From the NCBI RefSeq assembly GCF_015686655.1, contig NZ_JADPMP010000010.1, positions 1-64,000 on the forward strand: a DNA stretch of 64,000 bases, written 5' to 3'. The stretch is from Pontibacter sp. FD36. Lineage in GTDB: Bacteria; Bacteroidota; Bacteroidia; Cytophagales; Hymenobacteraceae. A program made the translations under genes and the position numbers. The notes beneath the pieces were generated by a model that was not told the origin of the DNA, made no database searches, and saw nothing but the letters and a program-made list of their open reading frames with translations. Positions 34,210-41,574 of this stretch are shown here, one piece after another. Within the stretch, counting starts at the first letter, position 1, and the number at the start of each line of letters is the position of its first letter.

Positions 34210-35322
34210 ATGGAACCAAAAAGACTGAATAAATTCATCAGCGACTCGGGCTTTTGCTCCCGTCGCGATGCAGACGAGCTGATAGAGCAGGGCCGCGTGA
34301 CGGTGAACGGGAAAATACCGACCGACCCCGGCATGAAAGTAACGCCGAAAGACAAGGTGCGCATCGACGACGAGATGCTGCGTGTGAAACAGGAACAGCC
34401 CGTATACCTGATCTTCAACAAACCAGCCAACATGTCGGCCACCTCGGATATGGCGGTGCGCGACAATGTGGTGCGAGCCATCAATTTCCCGGCTACACTG
34501 GAGCCAACCGCCATGCTGGAGCGTGAAGCGGAGGGTATCATCTTCCTCAGCAACGACGGCGACTTTGTGCGTGGCGTGAAGCGTGCCGATAACAGGTACG
34601 AGAAGGAGTATATCGTAACCGTGGATAAGATGATCACGGCTGATTTCCTGCAGAAAATAAGCGGTGGCGGCGCTCCTGTGCCGGGCGAAGAACGGTTAAA
34701 CAACTCAGTATCAAAAGAGACCCAGACGCGCTTCCGCATTACGCTGAAACCGGGTACTGACCACTACCTGAAGCGCATGTGTGAGAGCCTTGGCTATAAG
34801 GTGATGCACCTGCAGCGTGTTCGTTTCGGTGAGTTTTCGCTCGCCAAATTGCCATCCGGTCACTGGCGTGTACTTACGCCACAGGAAGTCAACAGCCTGA
34901 CCAGCCTCGTACCCGGTGGCAAGGGGACAAGCAGCCGAAAAACTTCTGAAAGCAGCTACGACAGACCGGCTCGAGGTGAACGGTCCGGGGCAAGAGGTGG
35001 CGCAGGTAGTGCCTCTTCATCCAGAGACGGCGCTTCGGGCACGAATGCCAGAACAGGTGCAGGACAAGGTCCGGCAAGAGGTGGCAGACCCGTATCTTCT
35101 TCATCAAAAGGAAGTGATGGCGCCAGAAGAGCAGACGCTTCAAGAGATGGCTTCAAAAGAACAGGCACTTCCAGAGACGGCGCTGGCAGCCCGGGCAAGA
35201 GCACACGGGGTGGTAGCTTTAAAGGCTCTCCGAAATCAGCACCCGGCAGAAGCACAGCTCCACAAAGTGGTGGCAAGCGCGGAGATGCCCCGAAAGGTGG
35301 TGGCCCAAAGCGCGGCAGATAA
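34210..35322 (+). CDS. RluF-like pseudouridine synthase with degenerate active site and long basic tail
   Basis: 370 residues from the ATG at 34210; a longer frame from 34171 adds 13 non-conserved residues. An S4 RNA-binding domain (about 3-60) is followed by an RsuA/RluF-type catalytic domain (about 62-232). The family active-site motif GRLDxxTxGL reads AMLEREAEGI here (101-110): the catalytic Asp is Glu104 and the conserved Arg and Thr are lost. The NRQIRRM motif reads DHYLKRM (184-190). Residues 236-370 form a Gly/Ser/Arg-rich, probably disordered tail. It may bind rRNA without modifying it. A true RluF should then exist elsewhere. Confidence 0.85.
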   Translation: MEPKRLNKFISDSGFCSRRDADELIEQGRVTVNGKIPTDPGMKVTPKDKVRIDDEMLRVKQEQPVYLIFNKPANMSATSDMAVRDNVVRAINFPATLEPTAMLEREAEGIIFLSNDGDFVRGVKRADNRYEKEYIVTVDKMITADFLQKISGGGAPVPGEERLNNSVSKETQTRFRITLKPGTDHYLKRMCESLGYKVMHLQRVRFGEFSLAKLPSGHWRVLTPQEVNSLTSLVPGGKGTSSRKTSESSYDRPARGERSGARGGAGSASSSRDGASGTNARTGAGQGPARGGRPVSSSSKGSDGARRADASRDGFKRTGTSRDGAGSPGKSTRGGSFKGSPKSAPGRSTAPQSGGKRGDAPKGGGPKRGR

Positions 35323-35358
35323 AGATTGGACGCTAAGAAATTAGCTGATACTATACCT

Positions 35359-35395
35359 GAAAAGCCCTCTTCCCCGGTCGGGAAAGAGGGCTTTT
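35359..35395. terminator. Terminator after the RluF-like gene
   Basis: aagccctcttccccg-type left arm pairs with cgggaaagagggctt with one mismatch, followed by eight T. Confidence 0.85.
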
Positions 35396-35399
35396 TTTT

Positions 35400-35578
35400 G
35401 ATAAGTCGTGGCTGGTAGAAATTTGGTGCACGATTGGACATGTAGCGACCCAATGCCGTCAACTTAAGAAAAAGCTCTTTCGGATTTATTAATCTGAAAG
35501 TTTTATCGAGGGCCCCTACTCCCCATTGCAGGAGATTGCCAAATCCCCGTGTGTCAGCATACGCGGGTCTCAAACTCA
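35400..35578. other. Unexplained 180-bp gap before the pirin gene
   Basis: No supported gene. A short stem CTTTCGGATT/AATCTGAAAG lies near 35476-35501. The minus strand stays open for about 60 codons from 35579, but that frame then runs into the antisense of the RluF-like tail. Could be a relic of a mobile element or a transcribed leader. Confidence 0.3.
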
Positions 35579-36430
35579 CTAATCCCAGGTTCCCATTTTA
35601 CCCATCTGGTAGTCGCGGAAGGCCTGGTGAATCTCTTCTTCGGTGTTCATCACAAATGGTCCGTGTGATACAACGGGTTCGTTGAACGGTTGAGCATGGC
35701 CGAAGAGAATATAAGCATCCTCGGTTGCCTCGACTTTCACCTCCTTGCCTTCATTGTCAAATTCAACCAGGGTAAGTTTCTCAGCCGTCTGCCCGTTTAC
35801 CTTCACGGTACCACGCACTACATAGAAGAAGATGTTGCGCTCTGCAGGGATGTTGTAGATGAACTCTCCGCCTTTCTGCAGCTCAATGCTCACGATGTGA
35901 ATGTCGCTCAGATTCTGGATAGGCGCCTGCACCTCCCCCCAGCTGCCTGAGATCACGTTTACCCGCACTTTGCCATTATCAAGTTCTACAACCGGAATCT
36001 TGTCTTTCTGCAGCCCAATGTACTTTGGTGCAGTCATTTTGTGCTGGGCAGGCAGGTTGAACCACAGCTGGAGAATCTCCAGTGGCCCTCCCTCCTTCTT
36101 GAATTTATCTGACGACACTTCTGCGTGGATCAAACCACTACCGGCTGTCATCCACTGCACGCCACCAGCTTCGATGATATCCTTTCCACCGCCCGTATCC
36201 TGGTGCATGATGTCGCCATCGAGTATAAAGGTCAGTGTTTCGAAACCACGGTGCGGGTGCGGACCGAAAGGCAGCCCCCTATTGCCGGGCTTGTATACCT
36301 GCGGACCGTGGTGGTTCAGGAAAAGGAAAGGATCGATGTATTCCACTTCGCGCGTAGGTATGGCCCGGTAGGTTACCAGGTCATCCATGGGCGCATATAC
36401 TGCTTTATGTAACTTCTTTATCTTTCGCAT
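35579..36430 (-). CDS. Pirin family protein
   Basis: 283 residues, a bicupin. The N-terminal cupin carries the metal site motif GPHPHRGFETLTFILDG (around 53-69) with a further Glu and His in the following GGVQWMTAGSGLIHAEVS. The C-terminal pirin domain has the usual IFFYVVRGTVKVNG and ILFGHAQPFNEPVVSHGPFVMNT motifs. Bacterial pirins bind Fe or another metal; some act as quercetin dioxygenases and some regulate metabolic enzymes. Which applies here is not known. Start at 36430 by family length. Confidence 0.9.
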   Translation of the reverse strand: MRKIKKLHKAVYAPMDDLVTYRAIPTREVEYIDPFLFLNHHGPQVYKPGNRGLPFGPHPHRGFETLTFILDGDIMHQDTGGGKDIIEAGGVQWMTAGSGLIHAEVSSDKFKKEGGPLEILQLWFNLPAQHKMTAPKYIGLQKDKIPVVELDNGKVRVNVISGSWGEVQAPIQNLSDIHIVSIELQKGGEFIYNIPAERNIFFYVVRGTVKVNGQTAEKLTLVEFDNEGKEVKVEATEDAYILFGHAQPFNEPVVSHGPFVMNTEEEIHQAFRDYQMGKMGTWD

Positions 36431-36534
36431 AAGGTTATATCTAGATCGACTGCAAAATAATGTATATACATCAATTACCCTAACCCCTATCAGATTGTTT
36501 CGGATAGCTTGATGTTCCCTCTATGCTTAACATA

Positions 36535-36574
36535 AAAATCCCACCGTTTCCAAGGCTGGATTGGGTGGGATTTT
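36535..36574 (-). terminator. Terminator after the PfpI-family gene
   Basis: aaaatcccacc (36535-36545) pairs with ggtgggatttt (36564-36574); on the minus strand it ends in a T-run. Confidence 0.75.
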
Positions 36575-36614
36575 CACGCTACACTGATAGTAAGGTATAC
36601 GGAAACTTACCCGA

Positions 36615-37307
36615 TTAAGCCGCTTTCTCTTTTTTCAGTAGCTTGAGCAGTGTTTCTGCCGCTGGTTCGGATGAAGCCGGATTCTGCCCCGTGATCAGCA
36701 GCCCATCGGTTACTACGTACGGCTGCCAATCGTCTGCCTTGGAGTAATCTCCGCCCAGTTCTTTCAGCCTATCCTCCACCAGGAAAGGCACAATATTCGT
36801 TAGCTGCACGGCCTCCTCTTCTGTATTGGTGAAGCCAGCTACTTTTTTGCCTTTTACCAATGGTTCGCCATTCGGCGCCTTGGCTTCGGCCAGTACGGCC
36901 GGACCATGACACACAGCCGCCACTGGTTTCTGCTGCTTCGTAAACTCCTCAATCAGACGGATGGATTCGCGGTCGTTTGCCAGATCCCACAGAGGTCCGT
37001 GCCCACCCGGGTAAAACACCGCATCGTAGTCCTCGGCACGCACTTCGCTAAGCTTCCTGGTGCGGGAGAGTTTATGTTGCAGGTCATCGTCTTCGTAAAA
37101 ACGCCTAGTTGCCTCCGTCTGTGCATCAGGCTCCGTGCTTTTCGGATCGATTGGCGGCTGTCCGCCTTTCGGGGAAACCAGATTAACCTGCACGCCGGCA
37201 TCAGCCAGTGTGTAATAAGGAGCGGCAAACTCCTCTATCCAGAAACCAGTTTTCTTGCCGGTGTCACCTAATTGATCGTGTGAGGTCAAAACAAATAATA
37301 CTTTCAT
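36615..37307 (-). CDS. DJ-1/PfpI (Hsp31-like) class I glutamine amidotransferase fold protein
   Basis: 230 residues. The nucleophile elbow is AVCHGPAVL with C133 and H134. An upstream Glu in WIEEFAAPYY (E25 or E26) completes the DJ-1-type site, and PGGHGPLWDL is the oxyanion loop. Best related to the Hsp31/YDR533-type proteins, which act as chaperones or glutathione-independent glyoxalases; a protease role is less likely. Probably monocistronic, cytosolic, with its terminator at 36535. Confidence 0.85.
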   Translation of the reverse strand: MKVLFVLTSHDQLGDTGKKTGFWIEEFAAPYYTLADAGVQVNLVSPKGGQPPIDPKSTEPDAQTEATRRFYEDDDLQHKLSRTRKLSEVRAEDYDAVFYPGGHGPLWDLANDRESIRLIEEFTKQQKPVAAVCHGPAVLAEAKAPNGEPLVKGKKVAGFTNTEEEAVQLTNIVPFLVEDRLKELGGDYSKADDWQPYVVTDGLLITGQNPASSEPAAETLLKLLKKEKAA

Positions 37308-37370
37308 AGTTTATGCTATTTAAATGGTAATCGAGTCAAACAAATTAACCTCATTTAGCAGGGCAAGGTT

Positions 37371-38258
37371 TTAACTGAAAAGCTCGGAGGAAAGGTAGCG
37401 ATCGCCCCGGTCACAGATAATACAGACGACCACGCCCTCCTCCAGTTCGGAGATCAGCCGGGTTGCCGCTGCCACTGCGCCGCCGCTGCTCATACCTGCA
37501 AACACGCCCTCTTCCCGGGCCAGTCGGCGGGTCATGGCAGTTGCCTCCTGCTGCGATACGTCCAGTATGCGGTCGACCCGCTCCCGTTCAAATATTTTGG
37601 GCAGGTACGCCTGTGGCCAGCGTCGGATACCGGGAATCTGGGAGCCTTCCACGGGCTGGGTACCCACAATCTGCACGGCCGGGTTTTGCTCTTTCAGGTA
37701 ACGGGATACTCCCATGATGGTGCCCGTCGTACCCATGGCCGACACAAAATGCGTGACTGCCCCCTCTGTGTCGCGCCAGATCTCCGGGCCGGTGCTGCGG
37801 TAGTGAGCGCCGTAGTTGTCCGGATTGCCAAACTGGTTGAGCACAAAGTAGCCGCCTTTCGACTCTTGGTCGCGCACATAGTCAATGGCTGCCTCCATGG
37901 AGCCCTCGGCTGGGGTCAGGGTTACTTTCGCACCGTAGGCCTCCATGGTTTTTACTCGTTCGGGCGTGGCGCTGGCGGGCATCACCAACTCAATCTCTAC
38001 ACCGAACAACTGCGCGATCATGGCCAGTGCTATACCTGTATTCCCACTGGTGGCTTCGATCAGCTTAATTCCTTTGGTCAGTTCTCCCCTGTCCAGCGCT
38101 CCCTTGATCATACCATAGGCCGCTCGGTCCTTCACGCTGCCGCCCGGGTTATTTCCCTCCAGTTTGACTAGTAGTTTTACATTTGGGTTTGGAGATATAT
38201 TCCTTAACTCCACCAAAGGGGTATTGCCAATAAAGTCCAGTAGTGTCCGTGTTGTCAT
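37371..38258 (-). CDS. cysM: Cysteine synthase (O-acetylserine sulfhydrylase)
   Basis: 295 residues of fold type II PLP enzymes. The PLP lysine is in NNPGGSVKDRAA (K43) and the phosphate loop is TSGNTG (70-75). The GTTGT and QIPGIRRWP motifs in the middle, and the short C-terminus, favour the CysM branch (O-phospho- or O-acetylserine with sulfide or thiosulfate) over CysK. It makes L-cysteine. A single minus-strand gene, with no serine acetyltransferase beside it. Confidence 0.88.
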   Translation of the reverse strand: MTTRTLLDFIGNTPLVELRNISPNPNVKLLVKLEGNNPGGSVKDRAAYGMIKGALDRGELTKGIKLIEATSGNTGIALAMIAQLFGVEIELVMPASATPERVKTMEAYGAKVTLTPAEGSMEAAIDYVRDQESKGGYFVLNQFGNPDNYGAHYRSTGPEIWRDTEGAVTHFVSAMGTTGTIMGVSRYLKEQNPAVQIVGTQPVEGSQIPGIRRWPQAYLPKIFERERVDRILDVSQQEATAMTRRLAREEGVFAGMSSGGAVAAATRLISELEEGVVVCIICDRGDRYLSSELFS

Positions 38259-38513
38259 TGTGTGATTTTTGGTGCATCCTGTATACCTGTACGTGTTTAT
38301 TGCCGCAATGGAATTGCCCTTTAGATGAAAGGAAAATACAGCAGGTATAAAAATGCTCTTGGATTGACCTCAGGTATGCATCGGGAAGGTCACTCTACGT
38401 CTGGCATTGATGGGTGCTCCAGCAAAACGGAAATGAATGTGGATTACGATTACGAGGTTCAATAATACCCCTAACAGGTATACGAAGTCAACATGTGACG
38501 TCGCTTCAAACTT

Positions 38514-38555
38514 TTACTCCTCAACTCTCAAACTCCCCAACTCCTAAACTCTTAT
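38514..38555 (+). repeat. Five tandem degenerate octamers before dinB
   Basis: Successive 8-mers ACTCCTCA, ACTCTCAA, ACTCCCCA, ACTCCTAA, ACTCTTAT run directly into the dinB -7 box. Same period and C-rich words as the menD upstream repeat at 9338-9380. Confidence 0.6.
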
Positions 38556-38560
38556 CTTTG
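38553..38560 (+). promoter_or_regulatory. Putative -7 box (TATCTTTG) for dinB
   Basis: Fits TAnnTTTG and ends 5 bp before the dinB ATG (38566). With the usual start 5-7 nt downstream of the box, the transcript would begin at or near the ATG, i.e. be leaderless. Confidence 0.5.
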
Positions 38561-38565
38561 TAACC

Positions 38566-39639
38566 ATGCCTATCCGCAAGATCATCCACATCGACATGGA
38601 CGCCTTTTTCGCTTCCGTGGAGCAACGCGACAACCCCGAGTTGCGCGGCAGGCCCGTGGCGGTGGGCGGTTCGCGGGCAAGAGGCGTAGTGGCAGCAGCC
38701 AGTTACGAGGCCCGAAAGTATGGCGTGCACTCTGCCCTTGCCTCCAAGATCGCGGCACAGCGCTGCCCGCAGCTGATCTTTGTGAAGCCCCGCTTTGAGG
38801 TATACAGCGCCGTATCGCGCCAGATACGCGAGATCTTTTATTCCTATACCGATCTGGTGGAGCCGCTCTCACTCGACGAAGCCTACCTCGACGTGACCGA
38901 AAACAAGATCGGCATGCCTTCCGCTACGATCATCGCCAATGAAATCCGAGCAAAAATTCAGGAAGAAACCGGCCTGACCGCCTCTGCCGGCGTGTCCTTC
39001 AATAAATTTCTGGCCAAGATCGCCTCCGACATGAACAAGCCCAATGGCTTCACCCTGATCACACCAGACAAGGCTGAGGACATAGTGGCGGCGCTGGCGA
39101 TCGAAAAATTCTATGGCATCGGAAAAGTAACGGCTGCCAAGTTGCAGAGCATGGGCATCCTCACCGGAGCCGATTTGCGGGAGCGCTCTGAAGAAGAACT
39201 GGTGCGGCATTTTGGTAAAACAGGGCGCTACTACTACCGCATTGCCCGTGCACAGGACGAACGGGAGGTGCAGCCGCACCGCATCCGTAAGTCCATCGGC
39301 TCGGAGCGCACCTTCGAAATAGACCTGACCGAGGAGGAAGTGATGCTGCCGGAGCTCGAAAGGCTGGCAAAGGAGGTGGCGCATGACATGGAGCGTCTGC
39401 AGACCACGGCCAAGACCATCACAGTCAAGATCAAATACTTCGACTTCAACCAGACCACCCGCAGTAAGACTTTTCTGGGCGAGATCAAGTCTGCCGATGC
39501 CATCTTTACGATCGCCCGCGACTTGTTGCGGACGCCCCAGTTGCCGGCGTACCCAGTCAGGCTGTTAGGTATAACCGCATCCTCCCTCCTCTACCAGCAC
39601 GACAAAATGGAGGGCTACCAGCTAACCCTGGAGTTCTAG
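38566..39639 (+). CDS. dinB: DNA polymerase IV
   Basis: 357 residues of the Y-family. Catalytic metal-binding residues are in HIDMDAFFASVEQ (D10, D12 region) and SLDEAYLDV (D104, E105). The fingers/palm/thumb core is followed by a little-finger domain ending at VRLLGITASSLL. It performs translesion synthesis without proofreading. There is no visible LexA-type box upstream. At its 3' end no obvious beta-clamp pentapeptide other than the last residues (YQLTLEF) is seen. Monocistronic, convergent with the TPR gene 6 bp away. Confidence 0.94.
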   Translation: MPIRKIIHIDMDAFFASVEQRDNPELRGRPVAVGGSRARGVVAAASYEARKYGVHSALASKIAAQRCPQLIFVKPRFEVYSAVSRQIREIFYSYTDLVEPLSLDEAYLDVTENKIGMPSATIIANEIRAKIQEETGLTASAGVSFNKFLAKIASDMNKPNGFTLITPDKAEDIVAALAIEKFYGIGKVTAAKLQSMGILTGADLRERSEEELVRHFGKTGRYYYRIARAQDEREVQPHRIRKSIGSERTFEIDLTEEEVMLPELERLAKEVAHDMERLQTTAKTITVKIKYFDFNQTTRSKTFLGEIKSADAIFTIARDLLRTPQLPAYPVRLLGITASSLLYQHDKMEGYQLTLEF

Positions 39640-39645
39640 CATGCC

Positions 39646-41262
39646 TTACTTTTTGGCAACGTATTTTTTGGCCAGTACCCAGCTTTCACGGTCCCCATCG
39701 GCCTCGGGGGAGATTTCCAGTAGTTCTGAATAGTAGCGTTTGGCCTTTTGCTTGTCTTTGGATTTTTCAGCAGCAAGGCCCGCACCGTAAAGACTGTTAT
39801 ACCTTTTGGGCGATACCTTCAGACTGGCTTCATAGGCCTGCATGGCTTCTGCTGGCTTTTTGCTAAGCAAAAGCATGTCACCCAACAGCTCTCTGGCGGG
39901 AAGAACAGCGCCTGGTGTTACCGGATGTTTGTCCAGTGCATCTTCCTTGTCAGCCGCTTCCCGCATCATGGTCAGCGCCTTTTTCTTGTCTCCTTTTTTA
40001 AACTCCAGCCATGCCTGCACCGCCAGGTGTTGTGCTTCGGCTTGTGCCGCCCAGTAAGTTTCTCCGGAGCCGCTCAGCTGTGTCCGCAGTTTATCCAGTG
40101 CCACCAGGGCCTCTTCTGCCACAGCGATATTGCCGGACCGGGCACCTCCTACACCTCTGGCAAAGTGGGTGATCGCTTCAGCGCTGGGATAATTATACCA
40201 GGTGAAGTTTTCAGGAGACCGGACAGGCAAAGCAGCAGCCTCTGCCCACTTGCCCCTTTCCAGGGCATGGCGCGCAGGTATAGCTGCCAAAGCATAAGCC
40301 GTCGCGAACGCAGGTGCATAGCCGGAAACAGCCTGCATTTTCTTTACTACTTCCTGTGCTTTTTTGTCGCGCCCCTGTTGCAGGTAGCCATAAGCCATGT
40401 AATCCAGCGCATGAGGATAATGCATGGAAACTGCCGCTCCAGAAGACTGCCGAAGCGCGGCATCTGCGGAGCGTATGTTCCAGTCCACGGCGTCTGTCCA
40501 CTGCCCTAGGCGAATAAAAATATGACTCGGCATGTGCAGGGCGTGCGGTACATCCGGAGCAATACGCTCGTACTCCCGCGATACTTTTACGGCTTTGCTT
40601 GCCAGCAAGGGATTATCATAAGCATGGATGATGTAATGGAAAAGCCCCGGATGGTCTGGGTTTTTGTCATGCAGCTGCTCCAGCAATGCACCTGATTCCT
40701 TCTGTCTGGCAAAGGTATTGTCAGTCTTAGGAGTGGTACCAAGCTGACCCAGCGCATAAAAAGCGGCTGCCTCCACCTCATCCGGATACGCCTGATGTAC
40801 CTGTTTATACCCATCCTCGAAGGCTTTCAGTTGATCTGCATAGCTGGTATTTTCCCAGTTTTCATAGAATCCGGTTACGGCCTTGATATAGGCTTTTTCT
40901 TTCGCGGTCAGGTTCTCTTGTTGCAGAGCTTTTTCCACGGCTGCCTGCCCTTTTTGGAGATTCTCATCAGAGGGTCGCTCACCCCAAAGGGGGTGAATAT
41001 AGCTCATGGCGATGCCCCACTGCGCCATGCCACAATCAGGGGCGGCCTCAGCTGCAGCCGCAAACTCCTGTTCCGCCTGCTCATACATCATGTGGTGCAT
41101 GAGTGCCAGACCAGTGTCAAAATGGAGCTGCGCCTCATCCCCACAAGAGGTTTGCAGGTTCACGGTACCGTGTTTGGTCGCATGTCCCTGCGCGGTCGTA
41201 TGCTGGCTATGGGTAGTAAAAAAGAGACAACATACTATAGCTATAACAAGTGATGTTCGCAT
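39646..41262 (-). CDS. Exported tetratricopeptide repeat protein
   Basis: 538 residues from the ATG at 41262 (signal peptide, cleavage near TTAQG); the frame from 41304 has a non-hydrophobic start. The protein is almost entirely helical: TPR-like units begin with AQLHFDTGLALMHHMMYEQAEQEF and are clear again near the end (AMQAYEASLKVSPKRYNSLYGAGLAAEKSKDKQKAKRYYSELL is two units). TPR arrays bind other proteins. It is predicted to be periplasmic; partners unknown. It is convergent with dinB and its upstream gap holds no other gene. Confidence 0.8.
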   Translation of the reverse strand: MRTSLVIAIVCCLFFTTHSQHTTAQGHATKHGTVNLQTSCGDEAQLHFDTGLALMHHMMYEQAEQEFAAAAEAAPDCGMAQWGIAMSYIHPLWGERPSDENLQKGQAAVEKALQQENLTAKEKAYIKAVTGFYENWENTSYADQLKAFEDGYKQVHQAYPDEVEAAAFYALGQLGTTPKTDNTFARQKESGALLEQLHDKNPDHPGLFHYIIHAYDNPLLASKAVKVSREYERIAPDVPHALHMPSHIFIRLGQWTDAVDWNIRSADAALRQSSGAAVSMHYPHALDYMAYGYLQQGRDKKAQEVVKKMQAVSGYAPAFATAYALAAIPARHALERGKWAEAAALPVRSPENFTWYNYPSAEAITHFARGVGGARSGNIAVAEEALVALDKLRTQLSGSGETYWAAQAEAQHLAVQAWLEFKKGDKKKALTMMREAADKEDALDKHPVTPGAVLPARELLGDMLLLSKKPAEAMQAYEASLKVSPKRYNSLYGAGLAAEKSKDKQKAKRYYSELLEISPEADGDRESWVLAKKYVAKK

Positions 41263-41574
41263 GCTGTTTATATGGAATTGAGCTAACAAAAAGACCAAAA
41301 GCAAGGACGACGAACGCCGAATTTAAGCTGCGAAACGCTTAATAGTGAGAGAGCCGGTCAAGGTATACGAGAGGTATAGCCCATCTTATTTTTTTACTCA
41401 TTCTGCTGTGATATGTTTATCTTTTATAGCATTGTTCTGATGCAAACTGCCAAATTCAGATAAGCAGGCCGATGCGATTAAACCATTCTTTTCCGGAATA
41501 GTCTTTTATCAAATATCTGAAACAGGTATATTGTAAAACACTAATCCAAATCTAACCTAATCTTTCACCCCATT
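41263..41574. other. 312-bp gap between the TPR gene and the second metalloprotease
   Basis: AT-rich. It contains three GGTATA motifs (about 41361, 41372, 41525) and AT-rich stretches suited to divergent promoters, but no box matching TAnnTTTG well. No gene or structured RNA recognised. Confidence 0.4.

Larger units (their letters stand above)
38259..38565. other. 307-bp gap between divergent cysM and dinB
   Basis: No gene seen. It holds GGTATA/TATACC motifs at about 38282, 38343 and 38476, the octamer repeat at 38514-38552 and a -7 box at 38553. No riboswitch of a known kind was recognised upstream of cysM. Confidence 0.5.

Noticed and set aside
34916-35344. Long open frames over the RluF-like tail, on both strands.
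   Set aside because: They are out-of-frame shadows created by the repetitive Gly/Ser/Arg codons; composition is not protein-like and there is no family match.
38514-38555. Possible small CRISPR-like array before dinB.
   Set aside because: Units are 8 bp, tandem, without spacers, and there are no cas genes in the window.
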